Shown: positions 25,597 to 34,078 of the stretch, piece by piece
Position numbering within the stretch: position 1 is the first letter of the stretch
Layout: every line of letters starts with the position of its first letter
Assembly: GCF_014287585.1 (NCBI RefSeq)
Contig: NZ_JACOOJ010000047.1
Coordinates: 1-34,228, forward strand
Origin: Parabacteroides hominis
GTDB taxonomy: Bacteria; Bacteroidota; Bacteroidia; Bacteroidales; Tannerellaceae
Direction: 5' to 3'
DNA length: 34,228 nt
Translations under genes and position numbers: made by a program
The notes under the pieces: model-generated
Told to the model about the DNA's origin: nothing
The model's input: only the letters and a program-made list of their open reading frames with translations
The model's database searches: none

Positions 25597-27246
25597 TCAA
25601 AGATCGTCGAACCCGGATTCCTTTTCCACTTCCATATACACGTCGGAAACGGGATGCACAAAGCCCAAGTATTCGGCATGCAGATACAAGCGGTCCGCTT
25701 TCTTTCCATATAATTCATCCCCGACTATCGGGGTGTTCAGGCCAAGCGGATGAGCCGAATGGACACGCAATTGGTGTGTGCGCCCCTCTATCGGTAGAAA
25801 AGAGATGAGAGTCCGCCCCGAATTGTAGTGCAACACGTCATATAAAGTCCCGGCAGGTTTCCCGTGAACCATATCGACCACCTGCCGCGGCCGGTCTTCC
25901 GGGTCCGGGCGGAGAGGGAGTTCGATATAGCCTTCTTCTTCCTCCACAATGCCATCCAACCAGGCGGCATATTGTTTACACACCTTCCGGTCCTTGAACT
26001 GCGCCTGCAAGCTCTGATGCACCTCCTTCGTCTTGGCGATAAGCATCAGGCCTGAAGTCGCCATGTCCAGGCGGTGCACGATCATCGGTCCGGTTGCTTC
26101 GGGATACATCCGCCGCACCCGCTGATAGATGGAGTCGACATCCGATTTTCCGGGAACCGACAACATACCGGCCGGTTTGTTCACGACCAACAACCATTCG
26201 TCTTCATACACGATTTCCAGCTCCGTATCCCGGTGCACATCCGTTTCCAACGGGTTCTCCTCGACCTGCAAACCTTGCAACATGTGCTTCAGGATCGGCT
26301 CGCATTTCCCTTTGCAGGCCGGATAATAATATCCATGACGGCGGATCTCGTTTTTAGGAGAATCTCCCCACCAGAATTCAGCCATAGCGAGAGGTTGCCA
26401 GCCGTTCCGATAGGCATATTGCAAGAGCTTTGGAGCCGCGCACTCGCCTGCTCCTGCCGGCGGCATTTTCTGGACGGTATCCTTAAACAGGTCACACAAA
26501 TCCCGTTCCTCCCCGCGGGCGTTCAGCATGCGGAATTGTTTGAAAAGCCATTGCTGAAGGGCGGCCGAGCGGGTCTTGCGTTCGGTCCTGAGACGTTCGA
26601 TTTCCGTCTCGTACACCTCTATTTCCGCTTGCAGAGAGGCAAGGAAGTTCTTCCAATATTGTTTCTGCCGTTTTAATTCCGCTTTCTGGAACTGGCTTTC
26701 GCGGATCAGTAGAGACGTACGGTCGTGCGTCTCTACCGATGCCTGCATGGCGGTCGAACGCAACCGGTCACGTTCTTCTTTAGCCGCTTTCATCTGTTCC
26801 CGCATCTCATCCAAAACCTGTCCGGCAAGGATCGTCTCGTCAGCCAACCGTTGTTTGCAATTCCTATATCGCGCGTCCCCCTGCAATTCTTCGATCTGCT
26901 TGTTGATTGCCGATATCTGTTCCTCTTCTATCCTGAAAAAACCGTCCGGCTCTTGCACGTCATAGACCGGAGGCACGAAATAAGCGTGTCGGTTCCTCCC
27001 TGCCAGGATGCCGGAAAAGGCTGCCAGATAACCGACTTTGCCCTCGCCTGTACGGACGACCAAAACGCCGAACATCTTCCCTTTCCGCAATTCCTCCTGC
27101 CATTCTTTGCGGGCCGCCAAATAGAGTTGCACCTCTTCCGCCGCCGCCACACAAAGGGGATGCGGGGTATAATGGAACGGATAAGTAAACTTTTCCGGCA
27201 AAGGGAGCGGAGAGATCGAATTTGTAAAATAGTGAAGCTTGTCCAT
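25597..27246 (-). CDS. RluA-family RNA pseudouridine synthase with long N-terminal extension
   Basis: A 549-residue protein. The catalytic half (about 345-549) is a RluA-type synthase: the YEDEWLLVVNKPAGMLSVPG opening, the active-site HRLDMATSG with D394, KQYAAWLDG, and GRTHQLRVHSAHPLG near the end. No S4 domain is seen. The N-terminal 340 residues are unusual: a domain containing FGVLVVRTGEGKVGYLAAFSG and HAYFVPPVYD, a charged coiled coil (about 125-235), and a conserved NGWQPLAMAEFWWG / HGYYYPACKGKC segment. Similar long forms occur in Bacteroidota and some Gammaproteobacteria. The RNA target is unknown. Confidence 0.9.
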   Translation of the reverse strand: MDKLHYFTNSISPLPLPEKFTYPFHYTPHPLCVAAAEEVQLYLAARKEWQEELRKGKMFGVLVVRTGEGKVGYLAAFSGILAGRNRHAYFVPPVYDVQEPDGFFRIEEEQISAINKQIEELQGDARYRNCKQRLADETILAGQVLDEMREQMKAAKEERDRLRSTAMQASVETHDRTSLLIRESQFQKAELKRQKQYWKNFLASLQAEIEVYETEIERLRTERKTRSAALQQWLFKQFRMLNARGEERDLCDLFKDTVQKMPPAGAGECAAPKLLQYAYRNGWQPLAMAEFWWGDSPKNEIRRHGYYYPACKGKCEPILKHMLQGLQVEENPLETDVHRDTELEIVYEDEWLLVVNKPAGMLSVPGKSDVDSIYQRVRRMYPEATGPMIVHRLDMATSGLMLIAKTKEVHQSLQAQFKDRKVCKQYAAWLDGIVEEEEGYIELPLRPDPEDRPRQVVDMVHGKPAGTLYDVLHYNSGRTLISFLPIEGRTHQLRVHSAHPLGLNTPIVGDELYGKKADRLYLHAEYLGFVHPVSDVYMEVEKESGFDDL

Positions 27247-27276
27247 GCTTTTTCCGAATCAATACGTTTTATCCGG

Positions 27277-27284
27277 CAAAAGTA
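27277..27284 (-). promoter_or_regulatory. -7 element of the RluA-family gene
   Basis: Minus-strand TACTTTTG matches TAnnTTTG, 30 bp ahead of the start codon. The -33 element is unclear. It lies 9 bp from the -33 element of the divergent GH43 promoter. Confidence 0.45.
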
Positions 27285-27293
27285 AAGGATTTT

Positions 27294-27325
27294 TTTGGAC
27301 AGCTCCGTTTTATCCAGTAGATTTG
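27294..27325 (+). promoter_or_regulatory. Promoter of the GH43 gene
   Basis: TTTG at 27294-27297 and TAGATTTG at 27318-27325 match both halves of the Bacteroidales promoter (TTTG, 20 bp, TAnnTTTG). The start codon at 27372 leaves a leader of about 40 nt. Confidence 0.6.
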
Positions 27326-27371
27326 TAACCATCAATTTTAGACCAATTAATAATTAGTGTTTTAACAAACC

Positions 27372-28913
27372 ATGAACAGACTTGTCATTGCCTTGTTAGG
27401 CTCCGTTCTGTATTCCGGCACAAGTATGGCCCAGAAACAGACCTATTTCACCAATCCCGTTATTCACGGGGATGTCGCCGACCCGTCCATCCTGCGGATC
27501 GACGAGACTTATTATGCAACGGGGACTTCCTCCGAATGGGCTCCCTACTATCCGGTATTCACCTCTAAAGACCTGGTCAACTGGAAACAAACCGGACATG
27601 TATTCGAGCAGCAGCCGGAATGGACCAAGTCGTCGTTCTGGGCTCCGGAATGGTATTATCATAACGGCAAGGTGTATGTGTACTATACCGCGCGGAAGAA
27701 GTTGAACAATACTTCTTACATCGGAGTAGCCACCTCCGACTCTCCGACAGGCAAATTCAAAGATCACGGGCCGGTAGTCGAATTCGGGACGGAAGCGATC
27801 GATGCCTTTATCCTCGAAGACAAGGGTGATTTATATATCAGTTGGAAAGCCTACGGGCTGGACAACCGGCCGATCGAACTCCTCGCCGGCAAACTGACTC
27901 CGGACGGGTTGAAACTGGCCGGCAAACCGTTCAGCCTGCTCCGCGACGACGAACGTGCGGGGATGGAAGGGCAGCACTGGTTCAAAATGAACGGCTACTA
28001 CTACCTGATCTATGCCACAGGTGGTTGTTGCGGTCCCGATAGCGACTATGCCGTGGCCGTCGCCCGCTCGAAGAAGCTCGAAGGGCCTTATGAAAAGTAT
28101 GAGGGGAATCCGATCCTGCACGGAAGCGATGAGATACAATCTATCGGTCACGGTACGCTGACGACGGCGCCTGACGGACGTATGTTTTATCTATGTCACG
28201 CCTATGCGGAAGGCAGCGATTTCTTTTTAGGGCGTCAGCCCCATCTCCAGGAGTTGCGTTTCGGAGAGGACAACTGGCCTTATTTCGTCACCGGTGAATA
28301 TGCCCGCCTGGTACAGCCGATGCCTTTTGCCGATTGCGTGCAAGAGCCGGTAACCGGTTTCTTCGACAATTTTGCCGGTTCGGACCTGCGTCAGGAATGG
28401 AGTTGGAATTATCCGTACTCGAATGTCCAGGCGAAAATCGAAGCTGGCAAGCTACGGTTGAGCGGTTCTCCCAAGCCGGAATGCAAGACCGGAGAGGCGC
28501 TTTGCCTTCGTCCTGCATCTTCGGGCTATACATTGGATGCCGGCATTACCAACCAGAATGGCAGTTGGAAAGGGATCACGCTTTACGGAGACAACAGCTA
28601 CTACCTCGCTTACGGTTGTGTCGGCGACCGGTTGCAAATAAAACTCGTCCGCGAAGGGAAGGAACAACAACTGGCCGATCTGCCACTTCCCAGCGCGGCA
28701 TTGCATCTCCGCATGCAGGTGAAAGCAGGACTTCCCTATCGATTTGCTTGGAGCAAAGACGGTAAAAAATGGACTCCGGTGGACCACGGACTATCGGAAG
28801 AAGCCATACGCTCCCTTATTCGCTGGGACCGGGTGGCACGTCCGGGACTTTATCATGAAGGGGACGAAAAGGCGCCTGCCATGTTTGAATACTGTTCTTT
28901 ATCTTACCGGTAA
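27372..28913 (+). CDS. Glycoside hydrolase family 43 protein
   Basis: A 513-residue exported glycosidase, probably acting on arabinose-, xylose- or galactose-containing chains. A signal peptide (cleavage near SMA/Q, residue 20) precedes the five-bladed propeller (24-320): catalytic base D37 in ADPSIL, the pKa modulator D144 in AIDAF, and acid E199 in GMEGQH. Residues 335-513 form a beta-sandwich resembling the C-terminal domain of GH43 beta-xylosidases (FFDNFAGSDLRQEWSWNYP onward). No lipobox is seen, so it is likely periplasmic. It is not flanked by susC/susD. The YgbA-like gene starts 1 bp after the stop. Confidence 0.92.
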   Translation: MNRLVIALLGSVLYSGTSMAQKQTYFTNPVIHGDVADPSILRIDETYYATGTSSEWAPYYPVFTSKDLVNWKQTGHVFEQQPEWTKSSFWAPEWYYHNGKVYVYYTARKKLNNTSYIGVATSDSPTGKFKDHGPVVEFGTEAIDAFILEDKGDLYISWKAYGLDNRPIELLAGKLTPDGLKLAGKPFSLLRDDERAGMEGQHWFKMNGYYYLIYATGGCCGPDSDYAVAVARSKKLEGPYEKYEGNPILHGSDEIQSIGHGTLTTAPDGRMFYLCHAYAEGSDFFLGRQPHLQELRFGEDNWPYFVTGEYARLVQPMPFADCVQEPVTGFFDNFAGSDLRQEWSWNYPYSNVQAKIEAGKLRLSGSPKPECKTGEALCLRPASSGYTLDAGITNQNGSWKGITLYGDNSYYLAYGCVGDRLQIKLVREGKEQQLADLPLPSAALHLRMQVKAGLPYRFAWSKDGKKWTPVDHGLSEEAIRSLIRWDRVARPGLYHEGDEKAPAMFEYCSLSYR

Positions 28914-28914
28914 G

Positions 28915-29226
28915 ATGCCATCAACCCGTATCCGACAAGAACAGGAGATCGTCGAACAGATGGTCCGTCTCTATTGCCGCCAGAAAGAAGGGCATACGGA
29001 ATTATGCCCGGATTGCAAAGAGCTTTTGCAATATGCTCATGCCCGGCTGTCGCGTTGCCCTTTCGGAGAGAAGAAAACGACATGCCGGTTATGCCCCGTC
29101 CATTGCTACAAACCGGATATGCGCAAGAAGATGCAGGAAGTGATGCGCTTCGCCGGCCCCCGAATGATGTTGTATCATCCGGTAGCCGCTATCCGGCATC
29201 TGCTCCAAGAGTTTTTCCATAAGTAA
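28915..29226 (+). CDS. ygbA: YgbA-like nitrous oxide-stimulated promoter family protein
   Basis: A 103-residue cysteine-rich protein. Start at 28915, right after the GH43 stop; an upstream in-frame ATG lies inside the GH43 gene in another frame and is rejected. It matches E. coli YgbA (PF11756) as I recall it: MVRLYCRQKEGH, LCPDCKELLQYA, RCPFGEKKTTCRLCPVHCY and the C-terminal MRFAGPRMMLYHPVAAIRHLL. Seven cysteines (C21, C31, C34, C48, C57, C60, C64) suggest metal or iron-sulfur binding. In E. coli the gene is induced by nitric oxide and linked with recovery from nitrosative stress. Why it follows a glycosidase is unclear. Confidence 0.88.
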   Translation: MPSTRIRQEQEIVEQMVRLYCRQKEGHTELCPDCKELLQYAHARLSRCPFGEKKTTCRLCPVHCYKPDMRKKMQEVMRFAGPRMMLYHPVAAIRHLLQEFFHK

Positions 29227-29250
29227 AGATCCTTTTGTTATTAGAAATCC

Positions 29251-30189
29251 ATGCAACAGAAAATAGATTGGTCTGCAATTAGTCCCGATGAGTCAGAAAA
29301 GTTAAAAGACGAATTGGTAGAAATGTGGGAGGCCTCCGTCCGCAGTACACATCATTTCCTGGCCGAAAAGGATATCCGGTTCTTCAAGCCGTTAGTCCGG
29401 GACAAATATATTCCGGTTGTCGAATTATATACCATCAGGAACGAGCAAAACCGGATAGCCGCATTTATGGGGCTGAGTGACGAATTAATCGAAATGCTTT
29501 TCGTCCATCCGGAAGAACAGGGGAAAGGGTACGGCAAGCAGTTAATCGAATTTGCCATTTACAACAAACATATCTTCAAAGTTGACGTCAACGAACAAAA
29601 CGAAAAGGCTACTTCTTTCTACTTGAACAGAGGATTTGATATTACCGGAAGAGATGAAACCGATCCAAGCGGCAATCCGTTCCCAATCCTGCATCTTTCA
29701 CTCAATGAAATAACCTTGCTGGTTTCGGACGATTCCCTTGAAATCCGGCAAATCCTCCTGCATAAGAAACGTTTCCTCGATCTCCTGCTGTTGGCCGATG
29801 AACAGGAATCGATGATAGACCTCTATCTCGAACGGGGAGAAATGTTTGCTTTGTACGACCGGAATATACTAAGAGCAATTTGTGTTGTCACAGATGAAGG
29901 TGACAGAACTGTCGAACTCAAAAATATCGCAACCGTTCCACAATATCAGAAACAGGGATATGGCAAAAGATTGATCCGGTTTATTTCCCGACATTATGCG
30001 GGAAAATACGATACCCTGCTTGTCGGCACAGGCGAAAGTCCGCTGACCGTCCCTTTCTACGAACAGAACGGATTCAGATATTCACATCGTATCAAGAATT
30101 TCTTTACCGACAATTATGATCATCCGATATTCGAAGATGGCAAACAATTAGTGGATATGATCTACTTGCGAAAAAAACTTTCCGAGTAA
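29251..30189 (+). CDS. Tandem-domain GNAT N-acetyltransferase
   Basis: A 312-residue protein with two GNAT acetyltransferase domains. The first (about 1-150) has the acetyl-CoA loop in [21 protein letters not shown] followed by [13 protein letters not shown]; the second (150-312) has [20 protein letters not shown] and [13 protein letters not shown]. Each has its own pyrophosphate-binding Q-x-x-G-x-G/A signature, so both may be active. The substrate (small molecule, protein or antibiotic) is unknown. It starts 24 bp after ygbA and may be read from the GH43 promoter. A terminator follows. Confidence 0.88.
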   Translation: MQQKIDWSAISPDESEKLKDELVEMWEASVRSTHHFLAEKDIRFFKPLVRDKYIPVVELYTIRNEQNRIAAFMGLSDELIEMLFVHPEEQGKGYGKQLIEFAIYNKHIFKVDVNEQNEKATSFYLNRGFDITGRDETDPSGNPFPILHLSLNEITLLVSDDSLEIRQILLHKKRFLDLLLLADEQESMIDLYLERGEMFALYDRNILRAICVVTDEGDRTVELKNIATVPQYQKQGYGKRLIRFISRHYAGKYDTLLVGTGESPLTVPFYEQNGFRYSHRIKNFFTDNYDHPIFEDGKQLVDMIYLRKKLSE

Positions 30190-30237
30190 CAAAGTAATAA
30201 CAAAATCAATTCAGAATATAGACAAATACGTGTAATG

Positions 30238-30270
30238 AAAAAGGCTGTCAGTCGGAACTGCCAGCCTTTT
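30238..30270. terminator. Bidirectional terminator between the GNAT gene and tmRNA
   Basis: Arms 30238-30247 (AAAAAGGCTG) and 30262-30270 (CAGCCTTTT) pair with an inner CAGT/ACTG stem and a CGGA loop. The flanking A and T runs serve both the plus-strand acetyltransferase gene and the minus-strand ssrA. Confidence 0.8.
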
Positions 30271-30273
30271 CTG

Positions 30274-30671
30274 TGGAGATGGAGAGATTCGAACTCTCGT
30301 CCAAACGAGGAACTAATCTGCTTTCTACATGTTTATCTTCGCCTTCGATTGTCGGGTACAAGCAAGACCGAAGCCACCCACTTGAACCTTATCCTCTAAA
30401 GTTTCGCCTGAAGTCCGAGGCTTACTTCAAACTATCTCCGATATTGCTGCACCACCTGATCGGAACGCTTCGGAGCCACAGCATCCGGGTGATGTCACGT
30501 CCCCGCAACTTTTGCAGGGATTAAGCTTGAATCTACTATACTTCGATTAAGCAGCGAGAGCGTAATTGTTTTCGCCAGTTAATTGTTCGCCGTCTGAGAT
30601 TTAAGTGCAAGCCGACCACGCACTACATGCTTACAAACCACTTCTACCCGCTGTCAAAACCGGTCATCCCC
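30274..30671 (-). ncRNA. ssrA: tmRNA (transfer-messenger RNA)
   Basis: The minus strand begins GGGGATGACCGG at 30671 and ends with a T-arm-like GAGAGTTCGAATCTCTC and CATCTCCA near 30274. GGGGATG pairs with CATCTCC to close the acceptor stem. The tag ORF lies at 30547-30576 and reads GENNYALAA then TAA, with GGC as the resume codon; the tag ends in the usual proteolysis signal LAA. The tag matches what I recall for Porphyromonas gingivalis; the Bacteroides fragilis tag is GETNYALAA. The CCA end is not encoded. The length of about 398 nt is normal. It rescues stalled ribosomes with SmpB. Confidence 0.95.
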
Positions 30672-30680
30672 ATGATTTGT

Positions 30681-30718
30681 GAGTACAAAGATACGAAAAA
30701 TCGGGGATCTTTGTACTC
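30681..30718 (-). promoter_or_regulatory. ssrA: ssrA promoter inside a perfect 12-bp inverted repeat
   Basis: On the minus strand the -7 element TATCTTTG is at 30686-30693, 15 bp before the tmRNA start. GAGTACAAAGAT (30681-30692) and its exact complement at 30707-30718 flank 14 bp, so the promoter core is half of a 12-bp inverted repeat. The same hairpin may also end transcripts from the upstream esterase gene, whose stop is at 30731. Confidence 0.6.
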
Positions 30719-30730
30719 TATTTAGTTTTT

Positions 30731-31612
30731 TTATTCTATCACACCAATCTCACGGAACCAGTCTTCAGCCCTATCAGGCCATTCATTTACGGTTGCACCC
30801 GTATCTCTCAGGCCGTAGCCATGACCGCCCTTACTGTATAAATGCATCCATGCAGGCACACCTGCTTCTTTCAATGCATAATAATAGAAAAGGCTACTGT
30901 TGATATAAGATTTATCGTCTTCTGCCTGAATCAGCATTGTGGGAGGAGTGGCAGAAGAAACTTTCACTTCAGGAGCCAGTTGAAAATTTTCACCATCCAG
31001 ATAGGCAGGATAAACCAACAGGCAGAAATCCGGACGGCAACTTGCCTTGTCTGCGGCATCCACGGCCGGATAAGTGCGTTTATCAAAGTTGTTGCTTGCC
31101 ATCGCCGAAAGATGTCCGCCGGCAGAAAATCCCATTACTCCGATACGCCGCGGGTCCAGATTCATTTCTTCCGCATGGGCCCGGACATATCCGATCGCAC
31201 GCTGCACGTCCTGCAAAGGAGCCTCATGTTTAGCACGGCCTTCGCGGCGGGGAACCCGGTATTTCAGCAAAACGGCAGTAACTCCCAAGTTATTCAACCA
31301 TTCACAAACTTCGTCACCTTCCAGGTCATAAGCCAGGATATTATAGCCACCACCCGGACAAACCACAACGGCAGCACCTGTTGCCACTTCGTCGGGGGCC
31401 GGATAAACCGTAATTGTAGGTTCACTTACATTCGTGATACGAAGAACCGTCTCGCCTCCGGTCTTTCCTCCTTCAGTATCAGCCTTTTCGATCAACTTGG
31501 TTGTTTCGCCTGGCGCACCTTTCGGAAACAACAAAATAGGATTATCTTGTGCCATAGCTGTACCCATTATACAACTCACTCCAACAAGCAGGAGTTTCCA
31601 TTTTCTTATCAT
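30731..31612 (-). CDS. Alpha/beta hydrolase, carbohydrate-esterase-like
   Basis: A 293-residue exported hydrolase. Start at 31612 gives the signal peptide MIRKWKLLLVGVSCIMGTAMA with cleavage before QDN; an ATG 9 bp upstream is possible. The oxyanion region CPGGGY (85-90), nucleophile S163 in GFSAGG, acid near D232-D233 and H264 in GGHGYG form an alpha/beta-hydrolase triad. The architecture is that of BD-FAE or acetyl-xylan esterase relatives, so deacylation of a glycan is likely, substrate unproven. It starts about 30 bp after the sulfatase stop, so the pair forms an operon. Confidence 0.88.
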   Translation of the reverse strand: MIRKWKLLLVGVSCIMGTAMAQDNPILLFPKGAPGETTKLIEKADTEGGKTGGETVLRITNVSEPTITVYPAPDEVATGAAVVVCPGGGYNILAYDLEGDEVCEWLNNLGVTAVLLKYRVPRREGRAKHEAPLQDVQRAIGYVRAHAEEMNLDPRRIGVMGFSAGGHLSAMASNNFDKRTYPAVDAADKASCRPDFCLLVYPAYLDGENFQLAPEVKVSSATPPTMLIQAEDDKSYINSSLFYYYALKEAGVPAWMHLYSKGGHGYGLRDTGATVNEWPDRAEDWFREIGVIE

Positions 31613-31642
31613 AGCATACACAGTTTAAAGAATTTATACGAA

Positions 31643-33184
31643 TCATTTTGTTTGTGGATAATTAGGACTATAAAGCATTGTTGTCTCCCGTACGACCAGT
31701 TCTCCGTCTTTCACGAAAGTTTCGCCTCGCTCCGCCAGATGATCGACCATTGCCTGGCGCATTTCCTTAAGCCGGGCAGCATAAGCCGGTTTTCCGGAAC
31801 ATTCCACCAATTCTTTCGGGTCTTTCCGGAGATCAAACAATTCTTCTTTCCCGGTATGGAAATTCCAGACATATTTAATCTTACCATCTGTCAATGCACA
31901 CCAGTAATTATCCGGACTATAGCAAGTGGCATGCTCCATATCCAGATATTTACGCCATTCCTTTTCCCGGCCCTGAACCAGTTTCAACAAAGATTTGCCA
32001 TCCATATCGGGAGGTACGGCGCCACCTGCCAACTCGATAAAGGTAGGCAAAAAATCACGAAGTTCGACCGGCTGTTCGATCTTTGCACCCGAAGGAACCG
32101 TTTTTGACATTCCGGCAGGCCACTTCACGATATAAGGAATGTGGGTGGAACCTTCATAAGGATATGTCTTTCGCCAATGATAATGATCGCCTAACATATC
32201 TCCATGGTCGGCCGTAAAACAAATTATCGCATTGTCATACATTCCCTTTTCCTTCAATGCTGCAATAACCTCTCCGATCTGGTCGTCAATAAAGGTAATA
32301 TTCGCATAATAATGCCTGCGGGATTTGACGGCATATTCATCCCCGAAATTACCGAAGGGAGCGTCTGGAGCCGCTTTTTCAGGATCCAATCGTTCTGCAT
32401 ATTTGCCACACCAATCACCGACAGACGGCTTGGGTATATCGACATCCTTATACATATCCAAATAACGCTTGGGAGGATCATAAGGACTATGGGGACGTGC
32501 AAATGACACCTTTAAGAAAAGGGGTTTATCACAATTATAATTCCGAATCAACTCGCAAGCGGTCTGACCGGTCCACGTTGTCGGATGCAACTTCTCCGGT
32601 AATTTATAGAGACCGGCTCCGTGAGCATTCCAACCGATACCTGTCAAATCAGGGTTCTCACCTGGCGCATGGAGCTGAAACCATTCCCGATAATCACTGA
32701 TAAAATCTTTAGATTCGACACGTCCGCTCTCATCGATCAGTGTAGCATGGAAGCCATGAAGGGCCTTTTGTGGAAACCAGTGCATTTTTCCGACACCAAA
32801 TGTATAATAACCGAGATTACGCAACATTTGCGGCATTTCGTACGTGTATTTTTCTGCAACTTGGCCATATCCTAACATACCATGATGCCAGGGTGACATA
32901 CCTGTCAATAGTCCGGCACGGGCAGGCGTACTGCTTGGAGAAGCAGAATATCCATTTACAAACAAAGTTCCCTCTTTCGCCAAACGATCGAGATTAGGGG
33001 ATATGACAGCGGAGTTCCCCATACAACCAAGAGCATCTCCACGATGCTGGTCAGTCATGATCAGGATGACATGCGGCTTTTTAACCTGCACACTTTCCTT
33101 GTCGGCTTCTTCTTTGGCATAAGTATCAAAACCTAACCCGGAAGTCATTAATAGCGATGATTTAAGAAACGTTCTTCTCTTCAT
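31643..33184 (-). CDS. S-type sulfatase (arylsulfatase family S1)
   Basis: A 513-residue exported sulfate ester hydrolase. MKRRTFLKSSLLM carries a twin-arginine pattern (RRTFLK), so Tat export is likely. The catalytic region opens with ILIMTDQHRGDALGCMGN (calcium-binding Asp), then S85-T-P-A-R89-AGLLTG, the formylglycine site of the serine type, which needs an anaerobic sulfatase-maturating enzyme. CFTADHGDMLGDHYHWRK near 325-345 provides later metal and sulfate ligands. The C-terminal domain runs to LYSPNYPQTK. Bacteroidales use such enzymes on host mucin glycans and sulfated algal or plant glycans; the substrate is not clear here. Confidence 0.93.
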   Translation of the reverse strand: MKRRTFLKSSLLMTSGLGFDTYAKEEADKESVQVKKPHVILIMTDQHRGDALGCMGNSAVISPNLDRLAKEGTLFVNGYSASPSSTPARAGLLTGMSPWHHGMLGYGQVAEKYTYEMPQMLRNLGYYTFGVGKMHWFPQKALHGFHATLIDESGRVESKDFISDYREWFQLHAPGENPDLTGIGWNAHGAGLYKLPEKLHPTTWTGQTACELIRNYNCDKPLFLKVSFARPHSPYDPPKRYLDMYKDVDIPKPSVGDWCGKYAERLDPEKAAPDAPFGNFGDEYAVKSRRHYYANITFIDDQIGEVIAALKEKGMYDNAIICFTADHGDMLGDHYHWRKTYPYEGSTHIPYIVKWPAGMSKTVPSGAKIEQPVELRDFLPTFIELAGGAVPPDMDGKSLLKLVQGREKEWRKYLDMEHATCYSPDNYWCALTDGKIKYVWNFHTGKEELFDLRKDPKELVECSGKPAYAARLKEMRQAMVDHLAERGETFVKDGELVVRETTMLYSPNYPQTK

Positions 33185-33217
33185 TTTAGATGTTTTTCTG
33201 CATTTAGATTTGAATAG

Positions 33218-33225
33218 CGAAGATA
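33218..33225 (-). promoter_or_regulatory. Possible -7 element of the sulfatase gene
   Basis: Minus-strand TATCTTCG differs from TAnnTTTG at one base, 34 bp before the start codon. A perfect-consensus alternative (minus-strand TATATTTG, 33291-33298) lies further up, at the edge of the IS21 remnant. Neither has a clear -33 element. Confidence 0.3.
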
Positions 33226-33249
33226 AATATCTTATTTGATAATTCTACC

Positions 33250-33860
33250 ACTAAAACGTTATTATTTATCAGAGACATCCTACAGCTAAACAAATATATT
33301 CGATTTCATAGCCTATTTCCTTCTCGAACTCTTGGAAGGCACACGCCGTATGCCGTGATGTTCCGTTCCGTTGCCCGTGCGTCCCAACCATCCGATTGCC
33401 TCCTTGTTGAGCAAGTCGATGTCAACAAACTCACGCCCGCGAAGGAAGCCGTACTTCATATATTTGACCACGTTCTCAGTTTTGCCCTTGCTCTTGGGAT
33501 CGGACTTGCGGCAGAACACCGGGTCGAACCCATGTTCACGGACCAAGGCGCGGAAGCCGCCGGTAAGAACCAGGTCGCCAAGGTTCTCATTGACCGGAAA
33601 CACCTTGTCCTGGTCATAGACTATTTTACGGGGCACTCCTCCAAAGAACTCAAAAGTCAGCTTATAGGCATAAACCGCAAGTGAGGTGGTAAAAGGGGTA
33701 CGGTTGAAGCTGTTTCTCATAAGGCCGGTACTTCATTCCACTTCCTTGGAAAGATCGTGGGGCAAACGCACCCGGCTGACGAAATTGAAAACCGTCTTGG
33801 ACGTTACTGAAGGAAGATCAGAAAAGTGCTCCTTCAGACGGTCGTGAATCTCTGGCCTAT
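33250..33860 (-). pseudogene. Degenerate IS21-family transposase (IstA) remnant
   Basis: Fragments of an IstA transposase on the minus strand. The upstream part (about 33860-33736) reads EIHDRLKEHFSDLPSVTSK and VFNFVSRVRLPHDLSKEVE, matching the IstA N-terminal region, then hits a TGA. The integrase part (33720-33313) reads PFTTSLAVYAYKLTFEFFGG, IVYDQDKV and PKSKGKTENVVKY; of the DDE triad the second Asp and the Glu are present, but the first Asp lies in a deleted segment. A last frameshift leaves FEKEIGYEIEYICLAVGCL in another frame towards 33250. No istB is present. The element is inactive. Confidence 0.75.
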
Positions 33861-33978
33861 GGCAATAGCAGTCTACGCCGGCAGCATCATCCTGGCTTAC
33901 CTCTGCCTGAAACTTTATGACGAACCGGTAAGGAGATGGTTAGGTGAAAAATTCCTGAAAAAGAAACCTGCACTTTAA
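33811..33978 (+). pseudogene. 3' remnant of an acyltransferase-like membrane protein gene
   Basis: The frame after a TGA (33808-33810) reads RKIRKVLLQTVVNLWPMAIA, then a hydrophobic helix VYAGSIILAYLCLKLYDEPV, and a basic tail RRWLGEKFLKKKPAL to a stop at 33978. The hydrophobic helix followed by YDEPVRRWL resembles the end of acyltransferase-3 type membrane proteins. The start is missing; homology likely begins near 33850, where it meets the IstA remnant on the other strand. It is probably the surviving 3' end of a gene hit by the IS21 element. Confidence 0.45.
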
Positions 33979-34078
33979 AAACATTTTAATATAGATCTAT
34001 ACCAAAAAGGTCGACTCCGATACCGTTTAATGGAACTATTTAGTTCTGATTATATGGAAAGTGAAATTATATAATAAA

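Noticed and set aside
30273..30524. Short plus-strand ORF in the tmRNA region
   Set aside because: The region is explained by ssrA on the minus strand, with tag and acceptor stem intact.
30842..32107. Long plus-strand ORF antisense to the esterase and sulfatase genes
   Set aside because: It lies opposite two clear catalytic genes and its translation shows no domain or plausible composition.
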